Assembly (NCBI GenBank): GCA_001662425.1
Contig: BDDC01001914.1
Coordinates: 1 to 18,669, forward strand
Reading direction: 5' to 3'
DNA length: 18,669 nucleotides
Origin: Chlamydomonas sphaeroides
Lineage: Eukaryota > Chlorophyta > Chlorophyceae > Chlamydomonadales > Chlamydomonadaceae
Shown here: positions 1 to 10,000 of the stretch, in pieces
How positions within the stretch are numbered: position 1 is the first letter of the stretch
How the letters are laid out: each line of letters starts with the position of its first letter
The notes under the pieces: generated by a model
Databases searched by the model: none
Seen by the model: only the letters and a program-made list of their open reading frames with translations
Told to the model about the DNA's origin: nothing
Translations under genes and position numbers: made by a program

Positions 1-356
1 GACAGAGGGGGGGGGGTGGGGGGCTGCGTTACGCGTGGGCAGCAGTAGACGCGTCCGGACGCGGTGCTGCAGACGGCAAGGGGGAGCTGCAAGGGGGCTT
101 CCTGGGGTGCGCTGACGGCATGGGTAGGGAGGGGGTAGGGAGGGGGGGATAGGGAGGGGGTAGGGAGGGGGTAGGGAGGGGGTAGGGAGGGGTGCGTCGT
201 GGCCGGCACAGCGAAGGCATGCGGAGGGCCGAGGTGCTGGGGCCGGACGGGGGCTGCCGTACAACCCCTGTACGGCCTCGGACACATTCGCATGGCACAC
301 ACGCATGCCTGTTACGTACCCCTCACCACCCATCCACCCATCCCCACCCGCCCCAG
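1..356 (+). other. MSH2: Intron of MSH2 (3' part), G-rich then C-rich
   Basis: No conserved MSH2 sequence is visible before base 357, so this stretch is read as the tail of the preceding intron. It starts with a poly-G run and holds a G-rich minisatellite at 121-196. It ends in a C-rich tract (about 323-354) leading to a CCCCAG acceptor at 351-356. An exon hidden in bases 1-120 cannot be excluded, but I see no MutS motif there. Confidence 0.6.
121..196 (+). repeat. G-rich minisatellite, unit about GGGTAGGGAGGG
   Basis: About six tandem copies of a 12-base unit alternate GGGTA and GGGAGG blocks, with one longer G run and one GATAGGG variant. Runs of three to seven guanines at close spacing are the classic pattern for G-quadruplex formation in DNA, and in the pre-mRNA because the G-strand is the coding strand. 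It lies inside an MSH2 intron, so it does not affect the protein directly. Confidence 0.85.
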
Positions 357-1634
357 GGCGCCACGCCGCACTCGCTGGTCATCATCGACGAGCTGGGCCG
401 CGGCACCTCGACCTACGACGGCTTCGGCCTGGCCTGGGCCATCAGCGAGCACCTGGCGGGCCCCGCCGCGGGCGCGCCCACGCTCTTCGCCACGCACTTC
501 CATGAGCTCACGCAGCTCACGGCCGACGTGGGCGTCAAGAACCGCCAGGTGCAGCACCCGAACCGACCGACCGACCCTTTTGGGACGTGATGTGCTTGGG
601 ACGTGACGTGGCGAGGGCGCTCGTGACAGGGCCGCGTGCGGGGGACAGCTGCACCGCATCCCTCTCACCGCACCCGTCCCGCCCTGCTTACCCCGTGGCT
701 CCCCGCCCTCCTGCTTCCGGCCTCTCCTCACCGCACCCAGCTCACGCACACATCGTTCCCCTCCCCTCCCCTCCCTTCCCAACCCCCTCCCTCCCTCCAG
801 GCCGCAGCCGTGATCGACCCCACCACCCACCGCCTGACCATGCTGTACTCCATCCGCGACGGCGCCTGCGACCAGTCCTTCGGCGTGCATGTCGCGGAGA
901 GCGCGGGCTTCCCGCCCAAGGTGCGGAGGGCAGGGCAGGGCAGGGGACGCCGGCGAGATCGGTTCCAGGGGCGGACGCCAACGCTGTGGGGAGGGGCTGT
1001 TGGGCGAGGCGGGCAAGGCTGCTTGGAGTGCCAGGGCTGGGCTGGTGTCTGACGCCTCGGCTCCTCTCCACTCGACCTGACCCCTGGCCCCCTTGGCCCC
1101 CGGCCGCTCAGGTCATCGAGATGGCCAACGAGCGGCTCAAGCAGCTGGAGGAGGGCCAGGCGCGGGTGAGGCGGGAAACCAGGGGCCGGGAAGGCAGGAG
1201 CGGGCGGGGAGGCGGCGCAGGCGCAGCAGGGCCAGGCGGAGGCCATTGGGGTTTTGGCCGGGCGGGCCGGCAAAGGGACCGCCAGTGCCGTAGCTGCGCC
1301 TGCTCGCGGCCTCAACCGGCTGCCGGAGCTCGCACTCGCTCGCACCGTCTCCGTCTGCACGGCAACCACCTGCCCTCCTGCTCCCAGCCCTCATTCCCCC
1401 CTTTCCCCTCCCCCCCTCCTCGTGCCTCCCCAGGTGCGCGCCCCCGCCCCCAAGCGCCAGCGCACCTCCGGCCCCTCCTCCTCCTCGGCAGAGGACGTTG
1501 CCGCGCTGCGCTCCTTCCTGGCGGCCTTCTCCTCGTTGCCGCTGGACGGCCTGGCGCCGGCGGACGCGGTGGCGGCGGTGCAGGGGCTCATGGGGCAGCT
1601 GCCGCCAGCGCTGCGGGCGCAGGTAGCGGCGTAG
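357..1634 (+). CDS. MSH2: DNA mismatch repair protein MSH2, C-terminal part (5' truncated by window)
   Basis: MSH2 pairs with MSH6 or MSH3 to recognise base mismatches and small loops in nuclear DNA, using an ABC-type ATPase to signal repair. Four exons are seen: 357-548, 801-920, 1112-1165 and 1434-1634, all joined in phase 0. Exon 1 encodes LVIIDELGRGTSTYDGFGLA, which is Walker B with the catalytic DE and the D-loop, then FATHFHELT with the switch histidine; this wording is typical of MSH2 rather than other MutS homologues. Exon 2 encodes LTMLYSIRDGACDQSFGVHV, matching the MSH2-specific CDQSFG-I-HVAE block. Exons 3 and 4 give a helical stretch (VIEMANERLKQLEEGQAR), a basic PKRQRT cluster and an Ala-rich end before TAG. 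The segment after CDQSFG is about 100 residues, somewhat shorter than I recall for animal MSH2. Walker A and all upstream domains lie outside the window. Identity is secure; the boundary of the last small exons is slightly less so. Confidence 0.93.
549..800 (+). other. MSH2: MSH2 intron
   Basis: The donor is CGCCAG|GTGCAG and the acceptor follows a long C/T tract, CTCCCTCCCTCCAG|GCC. Removing it joins GVKNRQ to AAAVIDPTTHRLTMLY in phase 0, restoring the expected MSH2 order. Confidence 0.88.
921..1111 (+). other. MSH2: MSH2 intron
   Basis: The donor is CCCAAG|GTGCGG and the acceptor is CGCTCAG|GTC. The join gives SAGFPPK followed by VIEMANERLKQ, which matches the family pattern of a short proline-containing stretch leading into a helix. 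Phase 0. Confidence 0.85.
1166..1433 (+). other. MSH2: MSH2 intron
   Basis: The donor is GCGCGG|GTGAGG and the acceptor follows a dense C/T tract (about 1393-1430) at CCCCAG|GTG. The join is in phase 0 and leads to the basic PKRQRT cluster and the stop codon at 1632-1634. Confidence 0.8.
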
Positions 1635-2463
1635 CGAGCGCGGGGCGCTGGGAGGGAGGAGGGCGGGGAGGGGGGTGTCACGTGGAGGGAGGGCTTGGGT
1701 GTGGTACATACGTTGTGGGACGGTAGGGGGAGGAGCTTGAGGGGAAGGAAGCGGGCTGTGCGGCAGGTTGCAGGCGCGGCGTGATGGCGGCGTTGTTGGT
1801 GGGTGTGGGAGGCGGTAAGCATGGGTGTGCTATAGGGGCCCGGTAATGCAGGTGCTGCAGGCCCTGGTGGGGCTGTCAGGGCCGGACTGTTGGTTGGTGG
1901 CTGGGTGGATTGCGCTGCTCGCACAGGGTTTTTGCCTAGGTAGCAGGAAGAGGCGGGCACGTGCACCAATGAGGGGCACCGCGGGTAGGTAGGAGCTTGG
2001 TTGCTCGGCGAACGAGGGCTGCCAGGGCGTATGCTTGGGGCTATGGGCTGGGGGGTGACCTGGGGTGCTGGGCGGTGCGGGTGCGGCAGGCAGGCAGGAT
2101 GCGGTCGTACAGGACATTGGACGACGGGGTCGGAACGGCGCGACAGATGACCCCCCGCGTTCAGCGAAAGAAGTCAGGACGGCCGGCTGGCAAGGTGGGG
2201 AGCTGGGCGGTGGCAGGGGGTCAGCCAGCGGTTTGGTGGCTGAGGGCGTGGAGAGCAGCGCGTGGCTAGTGTAGGCTAGTGTTTGGTCACCTGGCGACGG
2301 CGACCCCCGGCAGCCGCCCAGCCGAAAGTTCTTCCGCCGGGCTGAGTGACGAACGGCGGCTCTGCCAGCGCCCAAGCGGCAGCGCGCGCTGGCGACGGGT
2401 TGAGGCGCCGTTCAATATCGGCATGCAGCCAAGCGACCCGTTGCTGTGCTAGTTCGATACATG
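1635..2463. other. Intergenic: MSH2 3' UTR and spacer
   Basis: No convincing coding region is seen. The first part is G-rich and presumably MSH2 3' UTR. I find no TGTAA, the usual volvocine polyadenylation signal, before base 2812, so the transcript end is unknown. Short direct repeats (GCTAGTGTAGGCTAGTGT near 2266) are present. The ORFs that span this stretch in several frames are typical random open frames of GC-rich DNA. Confidence 0.55.
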
Positions 2464-2597
2464 GAAGTTCCCCGACTGGAGCCGGATACCGCGCGCTTGA
2501 AGCTCAACTGGGTATTCCTGTGCACGCTGCAACCGCCAGGCTGCTGCACGGCAGCAAGCTAGCGGCCAGGGGGCGGGGGCTGCCGGTTTGGGACTGA
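2464..2597 (+). pseudogene. Relic of the alpha/beta junction of the tandem B3-like gene
   Basis: Bases 2464-2499 read EVPRLEPDTARL, nearly identical to EDPRLEPGTARL at about 15101-15136 of the large downstream gene. Bases 2520-2594, one frame over, read VHAATARLLHGSKLAARGRG then LPVWD, matching LHAATANMLLGSELAARGLG then LPVWR at about 15170-15242. Order and spacing are the same except for roughly 13 bases missing between the two blocks, which shifts the frame. A TGA follows directly after LPVWD. I read this as a broken, displaced copy of part of the same gene family. No further matching sequence was recognised on either side. It could be a surviving exon of a separate small paralogue, but the frame break and stop argue for decay. 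Confidence 0.72.
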
Positions 2598-3127
2598 TTT
2601 CAAGGTCGAACCAGGGGCGGCTTCGGCCGCGTAAGGTCACCCAGCCCGGGTGACTTCAGCCCCCATGGCCAGCATGTCGGGTGACTTGGGTACGACGCTG
2701 CTGTGTGCGCTCGGGTTGTGTTCTGTCATGCCCAGCAGCAGGTATGATGGGCGTGGAGCCTTTGAAGGACTGTACTGGCGTACGTCCTGCCCGCTTCCTG
2801 CCTCGCCTGCATGTAACTCTCGATGCTTACCTGCCTTCCAGCACGGAGCTGCGTGCGATGCCCCGCCGCCCAGCGCGAGCGTGCCCCTGTCCCGCGCCCC
2901 GTCTTTGTGTCTGCGCTCTGCTCGAAGACACAAGCGGCCGGGGGTCGCCGGCTGGTTGGGCGGCGGCGACGGCGTTGGATACGTAGCAAAGATGCTCAAG
3001 CAAGAGAATCACACGCAAGGCAGCTGGGCAGGAACTGTCAATTCATTTGAGCAGGTGGGGATGCAGAGGGAGGGGCTTTTTACTGGGCGGGGTGAGCGAG
3101 GGTGAGGGCGGCGGGGGTGTCGGGATG
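2598..3127. other. Intergenic spacer
   Basis: No gene recognised. A TGTAA lies at 2813-2817 and is the first volvocine-type polyadenylation signal after MSH2 on the + strand. If it is used, the MSH2 3' UTR would be long and would include the relic fragment. This is an inference from a five-base motif and therefore weak. Confidence 0.35.
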
Positions 3128-3195
3128 TGACGTGGCGTTCCCGCAATAGCTGCACCCAGTCCCGGCACTCACACTCTATATGACCTTTACGTCAC
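3128..3195 (+). promoter_or_regulatory. Candidate promoter of the large gene
   Basis: TGACGTGG at 3128-3135 and TACGTCAC at about 3188-3195 are ACGT-core elements of the kind bound by bZIP factors, and CTATATGA at about 3176-3183 is a TATA-like box. Base composition becomes markedly AT-richer from here to about 3530, unlike the flanking sequence. The position fits a start site near 3205 for the downstream gene. The prediction rests on motifs alone. Confidence 0.35.
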
Positions 3196-3544
3196 GCGAG
3201 CATACGTGCATAACACAGCATACAGCATACACGAGTCAAACTGTCACTTGCGATGTTTGCAATGTCGTCCCACACTGTTGGCCACAGTTGCTTACAAACG
3301 AATTACAAATGGCCAGACCGATGTACCTGCCAAGCTGACACGTAGGCACGGCGGGGCGGCCCGCTTGGGCGTTGTGCTAATAAAGTAAACTCCGGGCAAC
3401 CTGCCACCCAAAACATAAGAACATAAGAATACATGGAGTTGAGGTAATACTACGTATCGGTTGACACCGCCAGTGCCCAAAACCCGTGTGTCAAACCTTA
3501 CTTGCCTCGTCCCACGTTTTTTTCCCTGCCTTCGCACATCGCAG

Positions 3545-3623
3545 CTATGGGCCTGGTTACAGCGGGGCTTCAGCGCCACTGCAGAAGCAAGGTGCATGGG
3601 GCATCCAAGGTCTCACTGAGAAG
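3545..3623 (+). other. Candidate 5' exon of the large gene
   Basis: The stretch is bounded by a strong acceptor (a T/C tract from about 3517, then CATCGCAG) and a canonical donor, GAGAAG|GTGAGG. Two readings fit. In the first, a mini-exon at 3433-3443 (ATG GAG TTG AG, donor GTAATA) splices in phase 2 to 3545, reads SYGPGYSGASAPLQKQG onward, ends in phase 0 at 3623 and splices to CCCCGCAG|CCC at 3935. In the second, translation starts at the ATG at 3547 in another frame, giving a basic N-terminus, and splices to 3859. The splice sites are clearly better than chance, but the choice of frame and the link to the main gene are inferred. Confidence 0.4.
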
Positions 3624-3781
3624 GTGAGGAATTGCCGAACTACTCCCGCCATCATTCGAATGCCATGTCGACGCGGGCCTCCGCCGAGCCGCACCAGCTG
3701 GCGTCTGCGCGGTAGCTGCTGGGCCTGGTGGCATCTATTGCTTCTTACTGCGCACCGGCTATGATTCCAAGCTACCGCGTC

Positions 3782-3808
3782 GGCTGGTTAGGCTGGTTAG
3801 GCTGGTTG
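3782..3808. repeat. Short tandem repeat, GGCTGGTTA x3
   Basis: Three adjacent 9-base copies, the last with a final G instead of A. It lies in the proposed intron upstream of the first large exon. Confidence 0.8.
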
Positions 3809-4081
3809 GGGCCTCGGCCTCAGCTAGCGGCATAGTTCATCGGCGCCATTCTAGCCAGTCCACCCATCTCAAGACGAGTAAGGCCCCATCGTACGCCCCT
3901 CCGGGGCTTCCATACAACCCGCCCAACCCCGCAGCCCAAGCCCGGTCTTGTCTGGCGCCCGGTGACACCCCGCGGCTCTGCAGAGGGCGGGCGCCAGCAG
4001 CCTGCACCGGCAGCAGCAGCAGACGCGCTGCCACCGCAGCCACAGCTGGCTGCAGTAGTGCCGCTGCGGGACCTGTCGTCG

Positions 4082-7000
4082 ATGGCCCCTACCCTGGCGC
4101 CTGCGGAGGGCTCCGGCCGCGAGCAGCAGCTGGCGCTGCCCGAGACCTGTTCGGAGGCGGCACATGGCGCGCAGCCGGCGGCGGGGCTCCAACTGCTGCC
4201 ACCCCAGCAGGCCCAGCTCCAAACCCAGGCACCTGAGGCCCTGCCGGCACGACGGCCCCTGCCCTTGCAAGCCGGCGCATCGACAAGCGCGCTTCCGGAG
4301 GCTCTGTGGACGGTCTTCACGGTGGCAGCAGCAGCTGCTGGTGCGGATGCCGCATGCAGCGTGCCGCGCCCCCGTCGCCAGCTGCCGCCGCACCTGCAGC
4401 CCCGGCAGCCCCGCGGTGCTTCCGCTGCGGCCACGGCCGCGGTGAGTCTGGTGCCACGCTCTTCAGCGCCCGCGCCGGTCACGCCTGCGCCGCGGCCGGC
4501 TACCCTCGCATCTGCTGCTCAGCCCTTGCGGCCTGCTGAGGGTGCTGCTACTGCTGCCAGCGCCCCGGTTGCCGCGGCCGCCTCGCAACCTGTACCCTGC
4601 CGTGCGGCACCCGTGTCGGCTGCGCCCTTGACCGCGGCTGCGGTGACTGTCCCTTCACCCAGAAGCAGCATCTGTGTAATCTGGGATCAGCCGCCGACCC
4701 CTGCTGGCGGTGCTCCGCGGCCGTCCGATGATGCGGCGGTGGGCCCAGGCTGCGCGGCTGTGCTGCGGGATGGCGGCGGCGGCGGCGGAGCATCCTCGCC
4801 CGCCGGAAGCAGCATCTGGGGACCGCCGCGGCCGGCCGCTGTCGGCGGCGCCCTACTGTTCACCTGCCTGAGCGCGGCGGCGGCGGACCCGGGCAGCAGC
4901 AGGGAGGCGGCTGGCAGCAGCGGTGCCGAGCCCAGCCCAGGCCCTGACCCGCGCGCCGGTCCATGCCCAGGCGACAGGCCTGGCCCGGACCCCGGCAGCG
5001 CGGGTACTTGTGCGCCGTCATCATCAGGCGGTGGCAGTGACGGCAGCCCCAGCAGCCTGCTGGGCCTGGGTCAGAATCCCTGCAGCACCCTAACAAGCTG
5101 GCGCGGCAGCAGCGACTCAGCGGAGCCGCCTCCCCCCGAGCCAGCGCGTGGCTGCCAGGCTGCCTTTGCTGCCGCCGCAGACGGGCCTTCAGCGGCTGAC
5201 ATAGCGGCAGCGGCCGGAGCCCTGCCGCAAGCTGCGACCGCCTCCCGACCGCACTGCAGCTGCCCTTCCAACGGCGGTGGCAGAGCAGGTTGGCTGTGGT
5301 TGTTGGGGGCGCTCCGGGAAGTATGCCGAGCCGCCCCCGGCCAGCATCCTCATCCTCAACAGCCCCAAGCCCAGGTGGCCTTCAGGAGGATACCGCGACG
5401 CGGCGGCGTTGTCACTGCTGCTACTACGGACACTCGCCAGGAAGCCAGCTGCCATGTGCTTCGGAGGTACAGAGCCAGTACCCTGTTTGTGCCTCTGGGT
5501 GCGGTGCAGGCGGCCTTTCCCAGCCAGCTCCAGACAGCATTCAGCAGCCAGCAGCCGGTGCCCGTGACGCTGCACGCCAGGGTGCCGCCGCTAACGGCAG
5601 CAGCAGACGGCTGCCGTCGCAGGTCGTCCACCGGCGACGGGGCTCGCAGGGTCAGCGGCGGTCTGGTGGCGTATGCGGTGCAGGTCCGGGCCTACTCGAA
5701 TTGCAACGTGGCGTTCCTCGGCGCGCGGCAGCTGCTGGAGGACCTGGGAGCAGGCCGTGATGCTGCGCTGCGGCTGGCGCTGCTGCCGGCAGCAAGCGCT
5801 GCGGGTGTTCAAGAGGCCTTCGGTGACGCCGGCACCGGCAGCGCTGACGGCAGCAGCGACGGAGCCGAACTGCTGGCGGTGGTGGAGCTGGGCGACCCTC
5901 CAGAGGTCGACCCGCTGACGTACGTCCTCACGGCCTCGGCGCTTCGCAACAACTTCTTTTCAGTGCCGATGCCCACCATGCAACGCATCCTCGGACCGCG
6001 CGCCGCCTCCGTGACACCCGACGACGCGGCCGCCACCATTCCTGTGGAAGTGGCGACCGGGGAGGTGGACCGGCGGCTTGGCCGCAAGGGCCCCAAGCTG
6101 GTCTGCTACGGCCAGACGTCGAGTGGCGCCGGCATTTGGCGCATGTACGGCCTCAAGCCGTGGCTGCAAAGCCAGGGCGCAGCGCAGGGCGACGTGCTGC
6201 GGCTGACGGTGCTGCCGCCGCCGCCGCAGGGCGGCGGCAGCGATGGCAGTGCTGCGGCGGAGGCTGCCGCTGAGGAGGGCGACGGCAGCGAGGTGGCGCC
6301 GGCCAGGGTGCGGGTCAGCCTGGAGCGAACGGAGGGCGGCAGAGGGGCGGCCGATGGAGGCGACGCTGCCGGCGAGGAGGCGGATGGCAGCGGTTACACG
6401 GAGACGGACGACGACGTATCCGCTGTGCTGCAAGCACGAGACGGCGCCGCCATCATGTTCCATGTTCGCACGTCAAACAACGTGCTGGGGGCAACGCGGA
6501 AGGCTGCCAGGATGCTCTTCCCGGGGCCCTTCAAGGCGCTCAAGGCCAACAAGGACAAGCAGCCCGTGCGCCTCTTCATCCGGCCGCCTTCCGCTGCTGG
6601 AGAGGACGGCGAGGAGGAGACGCAATTCGAAGGCGGCGCAGCTGCGGCAGCGGCTGCTGCGGCTGACGTCGACGCCCTCAACCTGCAGCCCTTTGACGCT
6701 GAGCTGGTGCTGTACGGCGGCAACAACTACACGTTTACAGGCGTAGCAAAGCTGAAGCGGCAGCTTGAACTGGCTCCTGGCGACCACGCTCGCATGCGCC
6801 TGGCTGCGCCCGGCGTCGTGGTGGTAGAGCGCTGCGGTGCGCCGCCCGCTCTGCCGCCGGGTGTGCTGCAGGTGACGGTGGCGATGCTGAAGCACCTGGA
6901 CATTGCGTTGCGGGTGGAGACCGTTCGGTATCTGCTGGTGAGTTCGCTGGTGCCGTCAGGGCTACAAAGGTACCGCATCAAAGTGGGCTGCAGACGGGGG

Positions 7001-10000
7001 AATGGGCGGGCTGGGGGTTAGGTGGTGTGTGCGCCGGGTTGCATGGGCTATGCACGCATGGAGAGCGCAGTGCAGGCGTCCACGCTTATGCGCAGAGTGT
7101 AGACAGTAGTGGCGTGGGGCCATTCGGCCGCAAGACATGGGTACGGGACGGAAGGGGCCCTGGCAGCAGGTAGCCCTGCTGCTTTTGGGTGGGTGGATGG
7201 GTGGCCAGCAGGGGTGCACACGTGGACTACCGGGAAAGATTGTCCTAGCCAGGTTCAGCAGAGTCCGCCGCCCTTCCACCTGCATGCCCACGCCAGGGCG
7301 AGGAGCTGGCGGCCCGGGGCCTTCCGGGTGTGCCGCAGCTGCCACCCAACGCCAGCACCAAGCAGCGCAAGGAGCATCGGGTGGCGCTGGCGAGGGCCAG
7401 CCTGCCCGTGCGGCCTTGGGTCGCCAGCAGCAGCTGCACCGGCGGCTGCTGCAGCGGCAGCGGTGCTGGCGGGAGGGACGCGCCCGCGGCTGCTGCCATC
7501 CCCGGCGCCAAGCTGTACAGCACACGGCGCCCTGCCAGAGGCGGCGGTGACCAGCCCAGCGGCGCGCAGGGCAGCCCACCAGGGAGAGGGGCCGCTGGCG
7601 GCGCGCCGCCCTGGAGGCTGACGGGGCTGCTACGATGGCTGCTGGACCAGGGTGCGGCGCCCGGCGACGGCCTGCAACTAGGCGCCGTGCTCGACCACAG
7701 CGACGGTGGCGGCAGCCGGGTTGCGGCCATCACGGTCCGGCTGCTGCGTGCTAATGCCGCCAGCGGGGAGAGCGGCGGGGGCGGTCACGCGGCCGGCGCG
7801 GCAGCTGCTGTCGTCTCGGCAGCCGCTCCCGCCTTGGCGCAGCACCGGACTGCTGGAGGGACTGCTGCAGAGCAGGCGGACGGCAGCAGGGGCGCAGGAG
7901 GCGGGCATGCTGCGGCCGCAGCGCGGCCCGCGCGTGATGATGGGACTTGCCGCAATTCGAGGAAGCGCACACTCGAGGAGGCTGCCGAGGGCGACGAGGC
8001 CATGCTCGACGCGCCAGGCTCGTCAGATGCCTCAGCAGCCCGTGCCGACGGCGACGAGCCAGCGCCCAAGCACGTGGCTGTCCCTGCCGTCTCTAAGCGT
8101 CGCCGCTCGGATCAGCTGCGCTTTGGGTATGCGGCCGCGGCCAATCATGCAGGCGCCGTACCAGCACCGGCACAGCCTACGCTCTGCGCAGGTGCACCAG
8201 AGGCAGCGGCCAGCAGCACCATGCCCGGCTCCAGCGCAGTCCCCACAGTGGCTAGGCCCTGCGTGGTCGAAGCAGGGCTGGCGGCCGGCCGCATGCCTGG
8301 CCCTCACACGCCTTCGGACCCGACTGCTTTCGCCTGCGGCGCGCCGCCTCAGGCCATCGCAGGCGTGCGGCCCTACCTCATCCAACTCACGGCCACGGAG
8401 CGCATGGTGCAGAGGAGCACGCTGCTACTGACGGAGGCGCTGGCCCGCCGCGCTGGGCTGGCGGCACCGTCAGATTTGGGGCCGCTGACGGTGCCGGGAC
8501 AGCCAAAGCAGCGCGTGGCGGTGACGATGCCTGGGCTGGCGACGCCGCTGGCAGCGGAGCTGAGGGAGCTCAACAAGGCAGCAGTGGCTGGCGGCAGCGG
8601 CTCGAGCTGGGCCGTGACCGTCAAGCTCCTGGGGCTGCCAGGCGGCGCGCTCAGGGCCGGGCAGCGCTACCGCCTGTGCCGCGGCAGTGCCAGCTCCTAC
8701 ACGCTCTCCCCCGTCGGTGATGGCCTGTCACCAGGCAGCAGCAGAGGTGGCTGCCGCGGTGCCATGGCCAGCGGCAGCGCGCCTGCGATGACTGGCAGGC
8801 CCCGTGCTGCTGCGCAGCTGCCAAGCGCCGTCGCTGGCTCCAAAGGTGCAGCTGCAAGCGCCCCGGCAGGAGCACAGCCCGGCCCATCCACCCAGCAGCT
8901 ACGGCAGCCTCAAGGGCGTGCGGGTCCTGCTGTTCTGCTGAAGAGCGAAGCGGGTGGCGGAGCGGCCGGCCCGGCGGCCCGTCGACTCATCAGCTCGGCC
9001 CTGCTGCTGGCCCGCGCCAGCGGTGGTGGCACTGCTGCCGCTGCTGCGGCCGTGCCCGCTGCTGCCGGCGTGCCCCGGCCGGCGAGCGTGGTGCCGCCGC
9101 CCGGCAACGCCAGGCGCTGGCGGCCCTTGCCTGGCGGTGGTATGCAGCCAGCACGCTGGTCGCTGACGGCACCATCGACGTCATGCGACACGAAGCCTTC
9201 GTTGCGTCAGCTGCCGAACCTGGCCGCGGGCCAGCCGCCGCCGCTGCCGCCCTATGCCCTGCCCACTCAGGCTGCTGCGGCCCCGGCAAACGGTGCTGCT
9301 GGCGCGGCAGGGTCCCTTGCACGGTCGGCACATCTTTGGCAGCAGCCCAGCAGCAGGCCTTCTTGGGTGCCCGTGTTCCGCCGCCCAGCAGCAAGTGGCG
9401 GCGGCGGGCTGCTGGGTTACGCAGCTGGCAGCGGCGATGCGCCGCCTCGGGTGTGTCGTGAGCGGCTGTGGTTGCTGGGGGTGCTTAGGACGGGCGCTGT
9501 GGCGAAGAGGTCAATAGCGGTTGCGGTCTGTCGCCAAGCGAGCATGATCATTCCAGTACCAAGGACCGGTGGCCTTCCTTGCCCTCTTCTCTGACCACGC
9601 CCTTTGCTTTCCTATTTGGCTGCAGAGCTCGCCCGTCATCGCTGCCCTGCCCCGAGCCCTGCCCGGCTCGGCCGCTCGACGCTTTTTGGCGCGCTGCACG
9701 CCGCCGCCGCCGCACATCCAGCAGCCGCAGCCGCAGCAGGAGGAGCAGCCGATGCAGCAGCCGCAGCAGGAGGAGCAGCATCCCACCGGCGGCGCCGCTG
9801 CCGGGGCATTTCCAGCAGGCTGCACGCCCTGGCCCCGGCCGCCAACAACCCCTGCCGTCCGTGCCGTCGGCGGCGGCCCTAGAACTGTGGGGCCTGATGC
9901 GCTGCTGCTGGTCGGCCCCAAGGCAGACCCAGCCCTGGGCTGTGCCGCCGCGCCCTTGGGTTGCCGACACAAGCAGCCAGCAGCAGCAGGCGGCGCTGTG

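Noticed and set aside
121..196. Telomere-like TAGGG repeats
   Set aside because: The unit is GGGTAGGGAGGG rather than the TTTTAGGG or TTTAGGG repeats of green algae and plants, and it sits within an intron.
1992..2274. Overlapping + strand frames after MSH2
   Set aside because: They are short and G-rich and overlap one another in different frames without any homology; most likely 3' UTR or spacer.
3379..3385. AATAAA-like element as a polyadenylation signal for MSH2
   Set aside because: It is 1.7 kb beyond the stop and inside the AT-rich candidate 5' region of the next gene. Volvocine algae mainly use TGTAA.
4441..4446. Perfect splice donor GTGAGT inside the first large exon
   Set aside because: The frame is open through it and no paired acceptor is needed. 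Low-complexity coding sequence of this composition produces such hexamers by chance.
4395..4545. A Cys/His-containing string (CFRCGHGRGESG...) in an alternative + frame, resembling a zinc knuckle
   Set aside because: The spacing does not fit a CCHC knuckle, it occurs once and the frame lacks support on either side. The adopted frame runs continuously into alpha unit 1.
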